Below, in pieces: positions 17,901 through 26,718 of a stretch of 64,000 nt of DNA. The translations under genes were made by a program, and so were the position numbers. Numbering within the stretch: the stretch's first letter is position 1; every line of letters starts with the position of its first letter. This DNA comes from Parvibium lacunae (lineage in GTDB: Bacteria > Pseudomonadota > Gammaproteobacteria > Burkholderiales > Burkholderiaceae_D): positions 744,001 through 808,000 of the forward strand of contig NZ_QPGB01000001.1 in assembly GCF_003335215.1 (NCBI RefSeq), given 5' to 3'. Below the pieces are notes generated by a model, which had not been told where the DNA came from, made no database searches, and saw only the letters and a list, made by a program, of their open reading frames with translations.

Positions 17901-19866
17901 GACGGGTTTTTAGCAAAATAGCCGCATATTGAACCCGTAAACCCGGATCAATGCGCAATGACTGGCCCATCAAACTACGCATTGTGGCGAGCGCGCGCGC
18001 TTCATCGCCCATTTCGGCATACATGCCTGCTAACAAACCCAGGTATTCAACCTCTTTGCCTGCAACCGGCTCAACTTGACGAACGATCTGCTGCGCGACA
18101 GCAAGCTGACCATCGCGCAAAGCCAGATTAGCCCGCTCAAGTTGAGCATTAATCCAGAGTCGGCGCTGCAGCTGTGCCATTTCTTTCGTGCGAACATTGG
18201 CAGGAATTTTTTCAAGCGTGTACAGCCCTTCTGTCCAGTCTTTCGACTCCGCGCTCAAGATGGCACTGGCTTGCAAGGCTTCCGGTAGGTCGGGATGCGA
18301 GATCAATAAACCATCAACCACCGCACGCGCTTGCGTGGGGGCATTGAGCTTTTGATATAAGCGAGCCAGATCCAGACGCGACCACGCGTCATCCGGGTCC
18401 CACAAGATCGCATCTTCCAGATACTGCATGGCCAAATCAATATCGCCGCGCTTATCGCTGGCACGAGCCAGCGCCCGTAGTTGTTGCGCACGAATTTGGC
18501 CAAAGCCACCCATTTTTTCCCGCTGCGACTCGGTCAACCCTTCTGCAATCCGAATCGCTTCATCATGTTTTTCTTGCAATGTCAGGGCACTTAGCAAACC
18601 GCGGATCGCTTGCAAGTTGTCGGGATGACGCTCACGCGCCCGGCGATAAATTTGCTCGGCTTGCGCATACTGCCCATCATCCAAGTACAGATCGGCAACA
18701 TTTAACAGTGGCAGTAGCTGGGTATTATCGAGTTGGGCGGCCTGGAGATAAAGCCCTTTGGCACGCTCATCATTGCCCTGGCGGCGTTCGCTGTCAGCCC
18801 GGGTGATCAATCCCCAAAAACGCGCAGAGGCCAATGGCTGCGCCCACTTTTTACTACTGCCTTGTTGCTGCGCACGACTCAGGAGACTTTCAGCTTCGGT
18901 GAAGCGCTGTTGTTTCAACCGAATGACACCCAGCCCACCTAGGGCATCAGCATCATTGGGTTTGGTTTGTAATATTGCTTCAAATTGGGCTGCGGCACGC
19001 CCCAAGTCGCCTTTATTGAGCGCATTAAACGCAGCGTTAAGGGATTGGTCACGCTCGCTGACTTCCACTTTCGGCGGGTTACGCAGGACCTCTAGGCGAT
19101 TCAAGATGGCCTCATCTTTCGACTCGACCGCTAAGTAGGCCTCAAACAAGTTTTCATCGGCACGCCGCGCATCCAGCCAAATCAGGGATTTTCGCCAACT
19201 CTCCGTGGCCGCTTTAGCCGTGCTTTCCTTTTTTGCCAGAGCCGCCAGTAAACGAATAGCTTCACGCCGCGTACTTTCGCGATAGGAAAGATGCTGTGCA
19301 TAAGCGAGTTCATATTTGGGATTGCCAGGATTTTCTTTTTGCAAGCGTTCTAGGCCTTTACGGGCCTCTTCCCAGCCAGCGGCACTGCCGCCCAGCGTTT
19401 GATAATACTCCAGAGCCAAAGGCCCGCTTTGCGGGACCTTGCTGCCAAACACTTGTTTATAGGTTGTTAAGGCTTGCTCTGACTGCCCGGTTTGCGCTTG
19501 TTGCCGTGCCTGCTCAAGGACTTGTTTGTCGCTCGTGCGATATAGAACCGCTTCTTCGAGTTTTTTGATACCGGCATAATTAGGATGCTTCTCGCGTAAA
19601 CGGGTGAAATAACTGCGGGCCGTATCCTGACGATTATTGTCTAGCTCAAATTGCACCATCCCGGCCAACGCTTCAGGATTATCGGGCTGCAAACGCAACA
19701 GCTTCGACCAAGCATCAGCGGCGCGATCTGGACGATTTTGACTACTCCAGTAGCGACCTTGTTCAATCAGCACTTTGATGGCCGCATCCTGAGCCAGAGC
19801 AGGCTGACTCAGCGTTGTGCTAAGTAAGGCCAGCATCAATGAGCTGATGAGTTGTTTTGTTTGCAT
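14929..19866 (-). CDS. bcsC: Cellulose synthase outer-membrane secretin BcsC, enlarged
   Basis: Exports the glucan chain through the periplasm and outer membrane. Residues 1-25 are a Sec signal (LMLALLSTTLSQPALAQ). Residues 30 to about 815 are tandem tetratricopeptide repeats that form the periplasmic solenoid. Residues 830-1255 are a Pro/Ala/Gln/Ser-rich, apparently disordered segment. Residues 1270-1645 are the BcsC-type beta-barrel (GSFSGGVYARSRTGEAGLG, YFSPQRYLSITAPMDY), ending in tyrosines. At 1645 residues it is much longer than E. coli BcsC (1157), and almost all the excess is the linker. GGGAG lies eight bases before the ATG. It follows bcsZ by 39 bases. Confidence 0.94.
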   Translation of the reverse strand: MQTKQLISSLMLALLSTTLSQPALAQDAAIKVLIEQGRYWSSQNRPDRAADAWSKLLRLQPDNPEALAGMVQFELDNNRQDTARSYFTRLREKHPNYAGIKKLEEAVLYRTSDKQVLEQARQQAQTGQSEQALTTYKQVFGSKVPQSGPLALEYYQTLGGSAAGWEEARKGLERLQKENPGNPKYELAYAQHLSYRESTRREAIRLLAALAKKESTAKAATESWRKSLIWLDARRADENLFEAYLAVESKDEAILNRLEVLRNPPKVEVSERDQSLNAAFNALNKGDLGRAAAQFEAILQTKPNDADALGGLGVIRLKQQRFTEAESLLSRAQQQGSSKKWAQPLASARFWGLITRADSERRQGNDERAKGLYLQAAQLDNTQLLPLLNVADLYLDDGQYAQAEQIYRRARERHPDNLQAIRGLLSALTLQEKHDEAIRIAEGLTESQREKMGGFGQIRAQQLRALARASDKRGDIDLAMQYLEDAILWDPDDAWSRLDLARLYQKLNAPTQARAVVDGLLISHPDLPEALQASAILSAESKDWTEGLYTLEKIPANVRTKEMAQLQRRLWINAQLERANLALRDGQLAVAQQIVRQVEPVAGKEVEYLGLLAGMYAEMGDEARALATMRSLMGQSLRIDPGLRVQYAAILLKTRQDAELVAQLRQLYSLPLSEQQRADLDNIRIAYTLRQADTLREAGQYAAAYEVLAPVVAESPDEPRLQQGLARLYVSAGDYTEGLRWYEPSLIKEPNNLDARVAFAGAALADKRLKLAAETIDTALRQAPSNPRVLAMAGRIARAQGLTQKAAEYYRAALAAERSSSGSQGGALGMRFVDYRLPATTIPTLSGEQALTYAQAAANSKPYIPSPLLNQTNTVPPASANPASRNTGPAAIPGMPLPTVKREMAPVIPIQPVGQRPESALPKPIVPQSFDTAPSQQSSGIPGAPARSLPNAFYPRQSSSATVAEPPAHALVRHDPLMRLQQALVSKATVHTPAPAMHSTPATPVQREQVSSAVGVSITSTPPRATSHAEIALSLQPAQQPAVSAPARAERLAEPTAVAARGSNGLQLSLQLSLPASALPTPVAERQIAQTAVSLPPAGLAAPASTGSATALSAWQEPTLLEKQTQAQVQSTATPLTLAANISAPRGLEETLAQANQTSRIQPGSRFFVATEPRQLAGPAVSPAPAALPAPVTPASPVIPAAPVRIAPAQRQFQPAPAAIPAIPAPVMPGMSYTLTPLTPTLPNSLQPLPKRQDSVADELADIEAKRAGSFSGGVYARSRTGEAGLGQLYEVQTPLEARFPIGYEGHLALRLAPTLLDAGSLNFNNPARATRFGVGTGSLGNIGSRSINASGVGMGLAYEGERLGVDIGTTPLGFEVVDATGGIRWRDRADRLNYAVEVSQRPVTDSVLSYAGIKDPVSGRIWGGVRASGVRLDLNYELGRSGVYGFGGYHLLTGRNVADNTRFEFGGGAYHKVMQKIDEEFTVGFNVNFLTYEKNLSYYTFGHGGYFSPQRYLSITAPMDYSGRSGRLAYQLRGAIGLQTFTQDAASYFPTEGSLQAGVDGVAAANPSSGIKTRYDGQTKTGLAFNIAGRAEYQLAPKVFVGGYAGFDNAINFRESAGMVYVRYLFAPSYTPVSFPPRGLRPYY

Positions 19867-19905
19867 AGACTCGACTCCCGATTTACCTTAATGAGGGGGT
19901 AATCA

Positions 19906-21159
19906 TTAACAGGCCCCCCTTAGCTGTAAGGCCCCGTCTCGCTGAAAACGAAAACGCTTTTCCAGCCAACCTCGACCAAATAACAGCAATACCGCATCGT
20001 AATAATTCCAACTCTGCACTCTCGCCGGTGAGCCGTCCCACAACGCCTCAATACGGGTTTGCTGCTGGGCCAGTAATCGTGCTTCTGGCCAGGCAGAGAG
20101 ATAGGGTAACAACGCGGCGGAGAATCCGACTCCCCCCTCTTCCTGTTGCTGCCCGGTCTGCAAATTTACCAATCTTGGTGGCGCCAAATTCGTTTGCAGG
20201 GCTTGCTGCATCCCACGGTAGAGTTGCAGCCACTGTTGCTTTTCACGACTCGACCACAGACCCGCACTCATCCCCAACCAGCTATACACGCGAATGGCAT
20301 CATAGCTGCCAATCGGGCCCTTTTCAGTATCCGCAGCTAGCCACTGCCCTTCGCCCGTTGCACTGACTTGGTAGGTTACCCAATCTGCAGCATAGCCTTG
20401 TTGGGTGGTCTGCCGCAGCAGCGTGAGACTGTTTTTTTCAAGCTGAATCCAGCTCTGGCTGCGCGACTTTGCCGAAAAATAGCGTAACTTAAATGGGGGC
20501 AAATAGCTCGGATTAAAACGCCAGCGTGTTAGCCCTGTTTTGTCCGTGACCTTAAAGCCTTGCTCGCCCGGCAGGAGCATGATGCCAAGCCCCGGCACGG
20601 TGACGAACAACTTTTTCTCGATCAGCGCCATGACGCTCGAACCCAAGGCAGCATAGCGCGGCTCTTGCCAATAACGCGCTGCCTCTAGCAAGGTATAGGC
20701 TAACCATAAATCGGCATCGCTCGCCCCGTTGGGATCCAATACCCCCCAGGTGTTGTCAGGGCGACGCCCCCACTTCCAGGCTGGCAAACGAGCCGTTAGG
20801 TCATTCCCCGCCAAGTTGGATTGTGTCCAAGCTAGTACCCGCTCAAAAATAGCGCGGTCATTCGCCACCAACGCAAAGAACAAGGTGTAAACCTGCCCCT
20901 CAGAGGTTGATTGCTGCTCAGGGGTCGAAAAATCAATGACTCTGCCATCCGACTGAATGAAACGACTTTTATACGATAACCAGTCTGCCCACGTGGATTT
21001 CGCGGACGCAGAACAGCTTGGAAGGGCTGGTTGGCTCGCCACGGCTGCGCGCGGCTGGAACAACCCGCCTGCCAAACTCCCCAACGCCGCCAATAAATAT
21101 TGACGGCGTTGGGTGAGAGAGGCGCTTGAGCGAGGGGGGTGATCACCCTCTACACGCAT
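19906..21159 (-). CDS. bcsZ: Periplasmic endo-1,4-beta-glucanase BcsZ (GH8)
   Basis: Glycoside hydrolase family 8 cellulase that trims cellulose in the periplasm, 417 residues. The catalytic acid is the Glu in STSEGQVYTLFFAL and the conserved Asp lies in NGASDADLWLAYTLLEAARY. The N-terminus carries TQRRQYLLAALGSLAGG, a twin-arginine pair followed by a moderately hydrophobic stretch and an Ala-rich cleavage region (RAAVAS). This resembles a Tat signal, whereas E. coli BcsZ has a plain Sec signal. The ATG at 21159 shares its A with the bcsB stop (TAATG), so the genes are coupled. Confidence 0.93.
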   Translation of the reverse strand: MRVEGDHPPRSSASLTQRRQYLLAALGSLAGGLFQPRAAVASQPALPSCSASAKSTWADWLSYKSRFIQSDGRVIDFSTPEQQSTSEGQVYTLFFALVANDRAIFERVLAWTQSNLAGNDLTARLPAWKWGRRPDNTWGVLDPNGASDADLWLAYTLLEAARYWQEPRYAALGSSVMALIEKKLFVTVPGLGIMLLPGEQGFKVTDKTGLTRWRFNPSYLPPFKLRYFSAKSRSQSWIQLEKNSLTLLRQTTQQGYAADWVTYQVSATGEGQWLAADTEKGPIGSYDAIRVYSWLGMSAGLWSSREKQQWLQLYRGMQQALQTNLAPPRLVNLQTGQQQEEGGVGFSAALLPYLSAWPEARLLAQQQTRIEALWDGSPARVQSWNYYDAVLLLFGRGWLEKRFRFQRDGALQLRGAC

Positions 21160-23504
21160 TAAACTTTACCTGAGAGACGTTTTTCTGCACGCACACGCAG
21201 TATTCGATACAAGAGCACGGCGACCACAATGGCAGCCAACAATCCTAACAAGGCCAAGACCAGGGGATTATTGGAGAAGAACCAGCGTATGTACGTCCAT
21301 ACAGGCAAGCTACCCACATAGTAGGTGCTTCCCACCGCCAAACTCTCGACCTCTTTGCCACGCACGACAACCAATGCCCCTTGCACTTTAGTGATCAACT
21401 CAGGGTCCATCAAGACACCGAGCAAATCAAATAAGTTATTGGCACGGCTGGTCATGACCGCCACCACACTGCGACCACTACTCAGCGGCGATTCAAAGCC
21501 GAATAACGCGGCTTCGTTGGATGCCCCACTCAGGGAAATTTCAGCTCGGCGTGGAATCCGTTCGGAGGCACCCAATCCTTCTAGCCAGTGGTTAAACTTA
21601 AATAACAGGTCAGACACTTCGAAATTACGACTTTCGCCATTGGTGCTGAAAGGCATATATTTCGCCCATTGCGAGAAGAGCGGTTGATTGGATGCGGAGC
21701 CAAGGATCAATAAATCTTTATTGGCATAGTTTTTCGCATCCGCCGCACGACCGACGACGACCCCGGTTGTCGGATACCCCGTTGATTCCCCCATGCGCCC
21801 CATTAATGTTAAGTAAGCACCTAAATCTAAGCTGCTATAGCTATCTGGGAAAATCACCGCTGTCTCTGAAAGATCAGCCATGCGGGTGAAAGGAAAGCCG
21901 GCGTTACCGAAAGCGGCCAAATTGGGCATCGCGAGGTAATGCGGAAATGCCGTCAGATCAATGGTCGAATCTGGATCAATGGCGGCACGCAAATTGTCGA
22001 CTAAAACATCTTTACAGTGACCATGTTTTAGGTAGTCAAACGCAAAGTGGAATTGCAATTGAGCCCGTGCTGGCATCATGTAGGGAGGGATGTATACCCG
22101 TTCTTGGACTGGCATCGTCCCATCCGGTAGCAAGGCTTTTTTCAAGCGAGCGATAGTGCGATCGTAGTCATCAATCGAGTTTTGCTCAACCCACATGAGA
22201 GGAATGGAGGTCACAAAATACCGATCTACGTTGACATTCAGCGTTGATTTATCGCGCTGAGGACGAGGGGTATAACGGTATTTCAAATCCAGTGGAATCC
22301 CTTCACTCTTCCAAGCAAAGAGATCAGGGGGAATGCGTGTGTTAACCCGCACCAGGTCGGGACGCAGACCCGCCACATTGAGACTACGCAGGTCATTCAA
22401 CTCGCCCAGCTTAACGGGCCGATCACTTGGCAACCAGTTCGGCGCATCATAAGGTTTGCGGGCTTTCTCTTCCTTGAGTTGGGTCACAACGGTTGAGGTT
22501 CCACTCATCATGCCTTTACCAAACGCCAATGCAGACGCAGCTGTTTTAATCTCTTTACCATCGCGGCCCATGACTAACAATATTTTGTAGCGGATATCAT
22601 TAGGATGACTGATGACAGCAACCGTCGGGCCAGAAATCGCGGGCAAGTTCAACCCAGCAGGGGCTTCTTGAGTGGTCGCAAAGGCAACCAAATTTTGATT
22701 CGGTAAGTTATTGAGATGAGCGGGGAACAAGGCGCCACGATAGCTTGCCAGGCTACCAAACCATGAAGCAGTAATACCGGCCGCTTCCAGGGTCGCCGCC
22801 GAAGGAGCCGCAGCAAAAAGGAAAGGTAGCTCTAGCCGGCGGCCATCGCGTTTGTCGAAAAACGGCAGCGGCAATAAAGCCAGGTCATTCTGTAGCGATA
22901 ACGGGGTGACGGTAAATTCGAGTTCACTCTGATTACTGACTTTCAACCACAGTGAGGAATGGAGTGGATCTTCACATTCGTAGGTATAGTGACCAATCAA
23001 TTGCAACTGTAGCTGATTGTAGTCAGCCAGGTATTTGGGATTCAAACTGATTTCACGACTGACCGGGCTGCCCGCATTTTCCTTGGGGAGTGGAATGGTT
23101 GCGACAACCTCACTATTCATCATCACTTTGAGGTGAGAAATCTGTGAAATCAGGGCTGGCGAATAGGTATAGTTCAGTTTGAGTTTGATTTCGCTCACGA
23201 CTTCATCTGCAGGAATGCTGAATGGCACACTGTAACTACCATCAACCCCACGAATCTCAAACGCATCGTAAGTGCCCAGTTGCTTGAGGGTGAAGCCATA
23301 TTTCCTGACAACCCCTAATTCACCGGTGGAATTAGAACGCACATACACGTCATTTGGCGTTTTGCCATCATTTCGAACCTCAACAGGCACGAAATCGCGT
23401 ATTTTCTCGTCGCGCTTTTTCGCCCAAGCGGCCTCGTTAAAGTAGTCGGATGGCCCCCATGCCAAAACACCGAGCACAAGACCTGCAAATAATTGACGGA
23501 TCAT
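21159..23504 (-). CDS. bcsB: Cellulose synthase regulatory subunit BcsB
   Basis: Periplasmic, membrane-anchored partner of BcsA that is required for glucan synthesis and guides the chain out. It has 781 residues, typical length. An N-terminal signal (LFAGLVLGVLAWGPS) is followed by alternating carbohydrate-binding and flavodoxin-like domains (YDAFEIRGVDGSYSVPFSIP and GHYTYECEDPLHSSLWLKVS are recognisable). A single C-terminal transmembrane helix (NPLVLALLGLLAAIVVAVLL, about residues 745-765) is followed by a basic tail. GAGG precedes the ATG by six bases. It lies 15 bases after bcsA and overlaps bcsZ by one base. The gene appears intact although bcsA is frameshifted. Confidence 0.95.
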   Translation of the reverse strand: MIRQLFAGLVLGVLAWGPSDYFNEAAWAKKRDEKIRDFVPVEVRNDGKTPNDVYVRSNSTGELGVVRKYGFTLKQLGTYDAFEIRGVDGSYSVPFSIPADEVVSEIKLKLNYTYSPALISQISHLKVMMNSEVVATIPLPKENAGSPVSREISLNPKYLADYNQLQLQLIGHYTYECEDPLHSSLWLKVSNQSELEFTVTPLSLQNDLALLPLPFFDKRDGRRLELPFLFAAAPSAATLEAAGITASWFGSLASYRGALFPAHLNNLPNQNLVAFATTQEAPAGLNLPAISGPTVAVISHPNDIRYKILLVMGRDGKEIKTAASALAFGKGMMSGTSTVVTQLKEEKARKPYDAPNWLPSDRPVKLGELNDLRSLNVAGLRPDLVRVNTRIPPDLFAWKSEGIPLDLKYRYTPRPQRDKSTLNVNVDRYFVTSIPLMWVEQNSIDDYDRTIARLKKALLPDGTMPVQERVYIPPYMMPARAQLQFHFAFDYLKHGHCKDVLVDNLRAAIDPDSTIDLTAFPHYLAMPNLAAFGNAGFPFTRMADLSETAVIFPDSYSSLDLGAYLTLMGRMGESTGYPTTGVVVGRAADAKNYANKDLLILGSASNQPLFSQWAKYMPFSTNGESRNFEVSDLLFKFNHWLEGLGASERIPRRAEISLSGASNEAALFGFESPLSSGRSVVAVMTSRANNLFDLLGVLMDPELITKVQGALVVVRGKEVESLAVGSTYYVGSLPVWTYIRWFFSNNPLVLALLGLLAAIVVAVLLYRILRVRAEKRLSGKV

Positions 23505-23519
23505 AATTGCCTCTATAGT

Positions 23520-25909
23520 TTAATTGTGTAGCGCGGCACGCTTTGCAACGCGCTGTTTACGCCAAGGTGTCATAAAACGAATAAATTGGGAACTGCGATG
23601 TTCGGCTGGTGAAGGTTGCCCGGACATTGATGTTTCCGAGGCCCCCACCAGCGCCTGTTTTTTCGGTTGCCAGACATACGCCACCAAAGCCCGCGCGAGC
23701 TTACTAAAACCCAGTACCCCAACACCCGCAACTTCAGCCAAGCCCCGTAATGGCTTATCTGGAACCCGATCATCACTCCAAATTGCCCAGGTATCTGCAC
23801 GTGCGAATGTACACTGCACAAATTGATACATGGTCGCTGTATCCATCTCATCAAATTGTAAGCCCAGGCGATCACGGCGATTAGGTAAACTGACCACCGT
23901 AGCGGGGAATTCGTACTCTTGATCAGCCCGATATAACAGTACACTCACGCGATCATATAACTCTAAGTGCAGCGGATGCTCAGTGTTTGAATCCAAGGCC
24001 ATCGGTAATTGTATGCCCACCCCACCATCAGAATAATCAACGGTCTGTGCTCGCAGAATATGTCCATTGGGATAACGGATCGCAGCGGGGAGTTGCATCG
24101 CCACACGGTGACTATGTCGAACTTGGCGAGCTTCACTGGCTACAGCAATACTGGCGCCTAAAATAACCAGGTTATAAACAGTCCAGATCATGTTTAAAAG
24201 GACCGTATCAAGCTCGTGCGTACTCCACCAAAAAAACCGCCCAAAACCTGCTAGCAAGCCCGCTATATTGAGGCCAAGCATGATCAAGTACGGGGCTGAA
24301 ATACCCCAATCAAAAAATTCTTTTTCTGTTAAACCGCCCTTAGGGGTAACGTTGAACTTACCCAGTTTCGGGTTGATAACCGCCACTAAAGTTGGGCGTA
24401 AGATATACCAAGCCAACACTGACTCGTACACTTCTGCCCAAAAAGAGTGGCGAAATTTACCTTGCATTCGAGAGTTAGTAATGCTCGCATGCATTAAGTG
24501 CGGCAAGGCAAAAGCAGCAATGGTTATGGCACTGGCGCTAATAACGTGGGCGCCAAAAAATAAATAAGCAAGCGGCGCCGTTAAAAAAACAATCCGTGGC
24601 AAGCCATAAAAAAAGTGCAACATCGCGTTGGCGTAGCAGAGTCGCTGACCTAACTTTAAGCCTTTGCCCAGGAAAGGATTATCAACTCGAAAAATTTGAG
24701 CCATCCCGCGGGCCCAACGAATACGCTGGCCAACGTGGGCAGACAGACTCTCTGTCGCAAAACCAGCCGCCTGAGGGATCTGCAAATAAGACCAGCCGCC
24801 TGAGGGATCTGCAAATAAGCGGTGTTGTATCCCAACCGATGCATCTTGAGGGCTGTATGTGCATCTTCGGTTACGGTTTCCACCGCAATGCCACCAATTT
24901 CCTCAACGACAGAGCGCTTTAATACCGCACAAGAACCGCAAAAGAATGCTGCATTCCAAAGATCATTGCCATCTTGTACCAGCCCATAAAATAATTCGCC
25001 TTCATTGGGGATGCGGCGGAATGTCTCAAGATTTTTTTCAAAGGGATCGGGAGAAAAAAAGTGGTGCGGAGTTTGCAGCATGGCCAGCTTGGGATCACGC
25101 ATGAACCAGCCCAAACAAATTTGCAAGAAACTCCGTGTCGGCATGTGATCGCAATCAAAAATGCCGATATATTCGCCATCGGTTAAGGTGAGCGCGTGAT
25201 TAATATTCCCCGCTTTTGCATGTTTATTGTCGGGTCGTGTTAAGTGGACTACCCCAGCCTCTATCGCGAATTCTCGAAATTCGTCACGGCGACCATCATC
25301 TAAAATATAGACTCGAAGCTTGTCTGCGGGCCAATCAAGTGCTTTAGCTGCCAACACCGTCGGCTTAACCACTTTGAGGGGTTCGTTATAAGTGGGAATA
25401 AAAATGTCAATGGTTGGCCATTGCGAACGATCAGAAGGCAATGGCACAGGCCGGCGTTCCAACGGCCAAGCTGTCTGAAAATAGCCAAATACCAGTACGC
25501 TGTATGCATACAACTCAGCCAATAGCAGGCCTACACCAAAAAATAAATCGATAAAGTTTTCGAGTATTAAGGTTTCGGTGATCCGCCAATACATGTAACG
25601 AGTCGAAGCCAATAAGGAAAACTGAATCAAGATCAAGGCCACAAAGCGGCCTGGAAATTGCCTTACTAGCAAAGCAGAACAAACGCATAGCGTCGCAAAC
25701 ATGACCTGGTATTTCAGTTCCAATGGAATCGTCACCGCATAGAACAAGAGCAGGCTGGCCAGGAGCGCCCCAGCAAAACGTACCAAGCGGTTATTCCACA
25801 TCGGCCACATCAGCGCCGCATTCAGCCACTCTCCCGTATCGTGAGGAATATATAGCTTGCGTTTCTTTTGAGTCGCGAGGCCTCTTGGGCGTATGCGGCG
25901 TGAATCCAT
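23520..25909 (-). pseudogene. bcsA: Cellulose synthase catalytic subunit BcsA, split by a 29-bp tandem duplication
   Basis: GT2 processive synthase making beta-1,4-glucan from UDP-glucose, here in two frames. From the ATG at 25909 (sharing a base with the bcsQ TGA) come transmembrane segments, IFIPTYNEPL, YILDDGRRDEF (about residue 203), GIFDCDHMP (about 251) and VTEDAHTALK (about 346). At 24819-24762 a perfect 29-bp duplication shifts the frame. The first frame ends at 24656 after 417 codons, about 44 of them aberrant. The second frame (from 24785) resumes with QAAGFATESLSAHVGQRIRW, including the QxxRW motif, then membrane segments and a PilZ domain (RHSHRVAM, DYSDGGVGI) that binds cyclic-di-GMP. 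With one copy removed the frame is continuous for 786 residues, the usual length. As read, no functional synthase is expected unless slippage restores the frame. Confidence 0.93.
24762..24819. repeat. Perfect 29-bp tandem duplication inside bcsA
   Basis: Copy 1 is 24762-24790 and copy 2 is 24791-24819. Both start ACCAGCCGCC and end GCAAATAAG on the plus strand, with no mismatch and no spacer. Twenty-nine is not a multiple of three, so the duplication by itself explains the bcsA frame break. The flanking bases (A before copy 1, C after copy 2) do not extend the repeat. Confidence 0.97.
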
Positions 25910-26685
25910 CACCCTCTCCCGCTAGTAGGTAGGATGGCCTGCACAAGCCACTGCGCATTGGTTAGGATATCGTGCGCACCCTGAGAGTGTGGCGCGTATT
26001 GAAAAACAGTCTGTCCATATGCCAACGCTTCCGTTAAACCTTGATCAAAATGAACGGAGGTTGGCAAAATTCGGTCTGGAATGTGCGCACGGAAAGCGGC
26101 GACAATATCGCGGTTGAGTGCTTTACTTGCATCAACTTGGTTTAGCAAATAGGCAGACCCTAGGAAGTCCGGGCGCTGATAGCAGTAATCATGCAGCAGC
26201 ACCTCCATCCCTGGCACCGTGGCATAAGAAGCAGGGTCTGCCAACACGACCACTAATGCGACACTCGCGGCACGGAGTGCCTGTTGCATATAGACCGAAG
26301 GACCAGGCGGCGTATCAATCACAACCACATGATCATTCGTCAAGCCAATTTTCTGTAAATTTTCAATCAGCCAATTAGGGCTAGCTTCAAGATGATGCTC
26401 AAACCGCTGCCGATCGGCCTCGTTAACAGAACCATATGGAATAACTTGGACCCCTGCCGCGGTGTCATACATAGCATTGATCCAGCTCGCTGCTGCTAGA
26501 GTGCTGCGGGACAAGCCATTAATTTCGGCGTGGGGAACCCCAAAGTGCAGTCTTAAGGCATTTTGCGGATCGAAATCCAGGGCAACCACCGCAGCACCAC
26601 ATTGGCGCAGCGCCGCGCATAGGTTAGCGGATACGGTGGTTTTGCCTACCCCACCTTTGGCTGAGACAACCGCAACAATTTTCAC
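25909..26685 (-). CDS. bcsQ: Cellulose biosynthesis ATPase BcsQ (MinD/ParA-like)
   Basis: A 258-residue P-loop ATPase of the MinD/ParA/Soj group, which in enterobacteria helps localise and assemble the cellulose synthase complex at the pole. The deviant Walker A is SAKGGVGKTT at residues 9-18, the DFDPQNALRLHFG segment follows, and VVIDTPPGPS is the Walker B region. The start is GTG at 26685 (MKIVAVVSAKGG), with GGA about nine bases upstream. The stop TGA overlaps the bcsA ATG by one base. It lies 33 bases after bcsP. Confidence 0.93.
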   Translation of the reverse strand: MKIVAVVSAKGGVGKTTVSANLCAALRQCGAAVVALDFDPQNALRLHFGVPHAEINGLSRSTLAAASWINAMYDTAAGVQVIPYGSVNEADRQRFEHHLEASPNWLIENLQKIGLTNDHVVVIDTPPGPSVYMQQALRAASVALVVVLADPASYATVPGMEVLLHDYCYQRPDFLGSAYLLNQVDASKALNRDIVAAFRAHIPDRILPTSVHFDQGLTEALAYGQTVFQYAPHSQGAHDILTNAQWLVQAILPTSGRG

Positions 26686-26718
26686 CAGACTATCCGCATA
26701 AAGAGACGATCACCAAGA

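Noticed and set aside
23520-25909. bcsA as two genuine separate genes (N-terminal and C-terminal proteins)
   Set aside because: The second open frame has no ATG or ribosome binding site at a sensible place, and deleting one 29-bp copy joins both frames perfectly into a normal-length BcsA.
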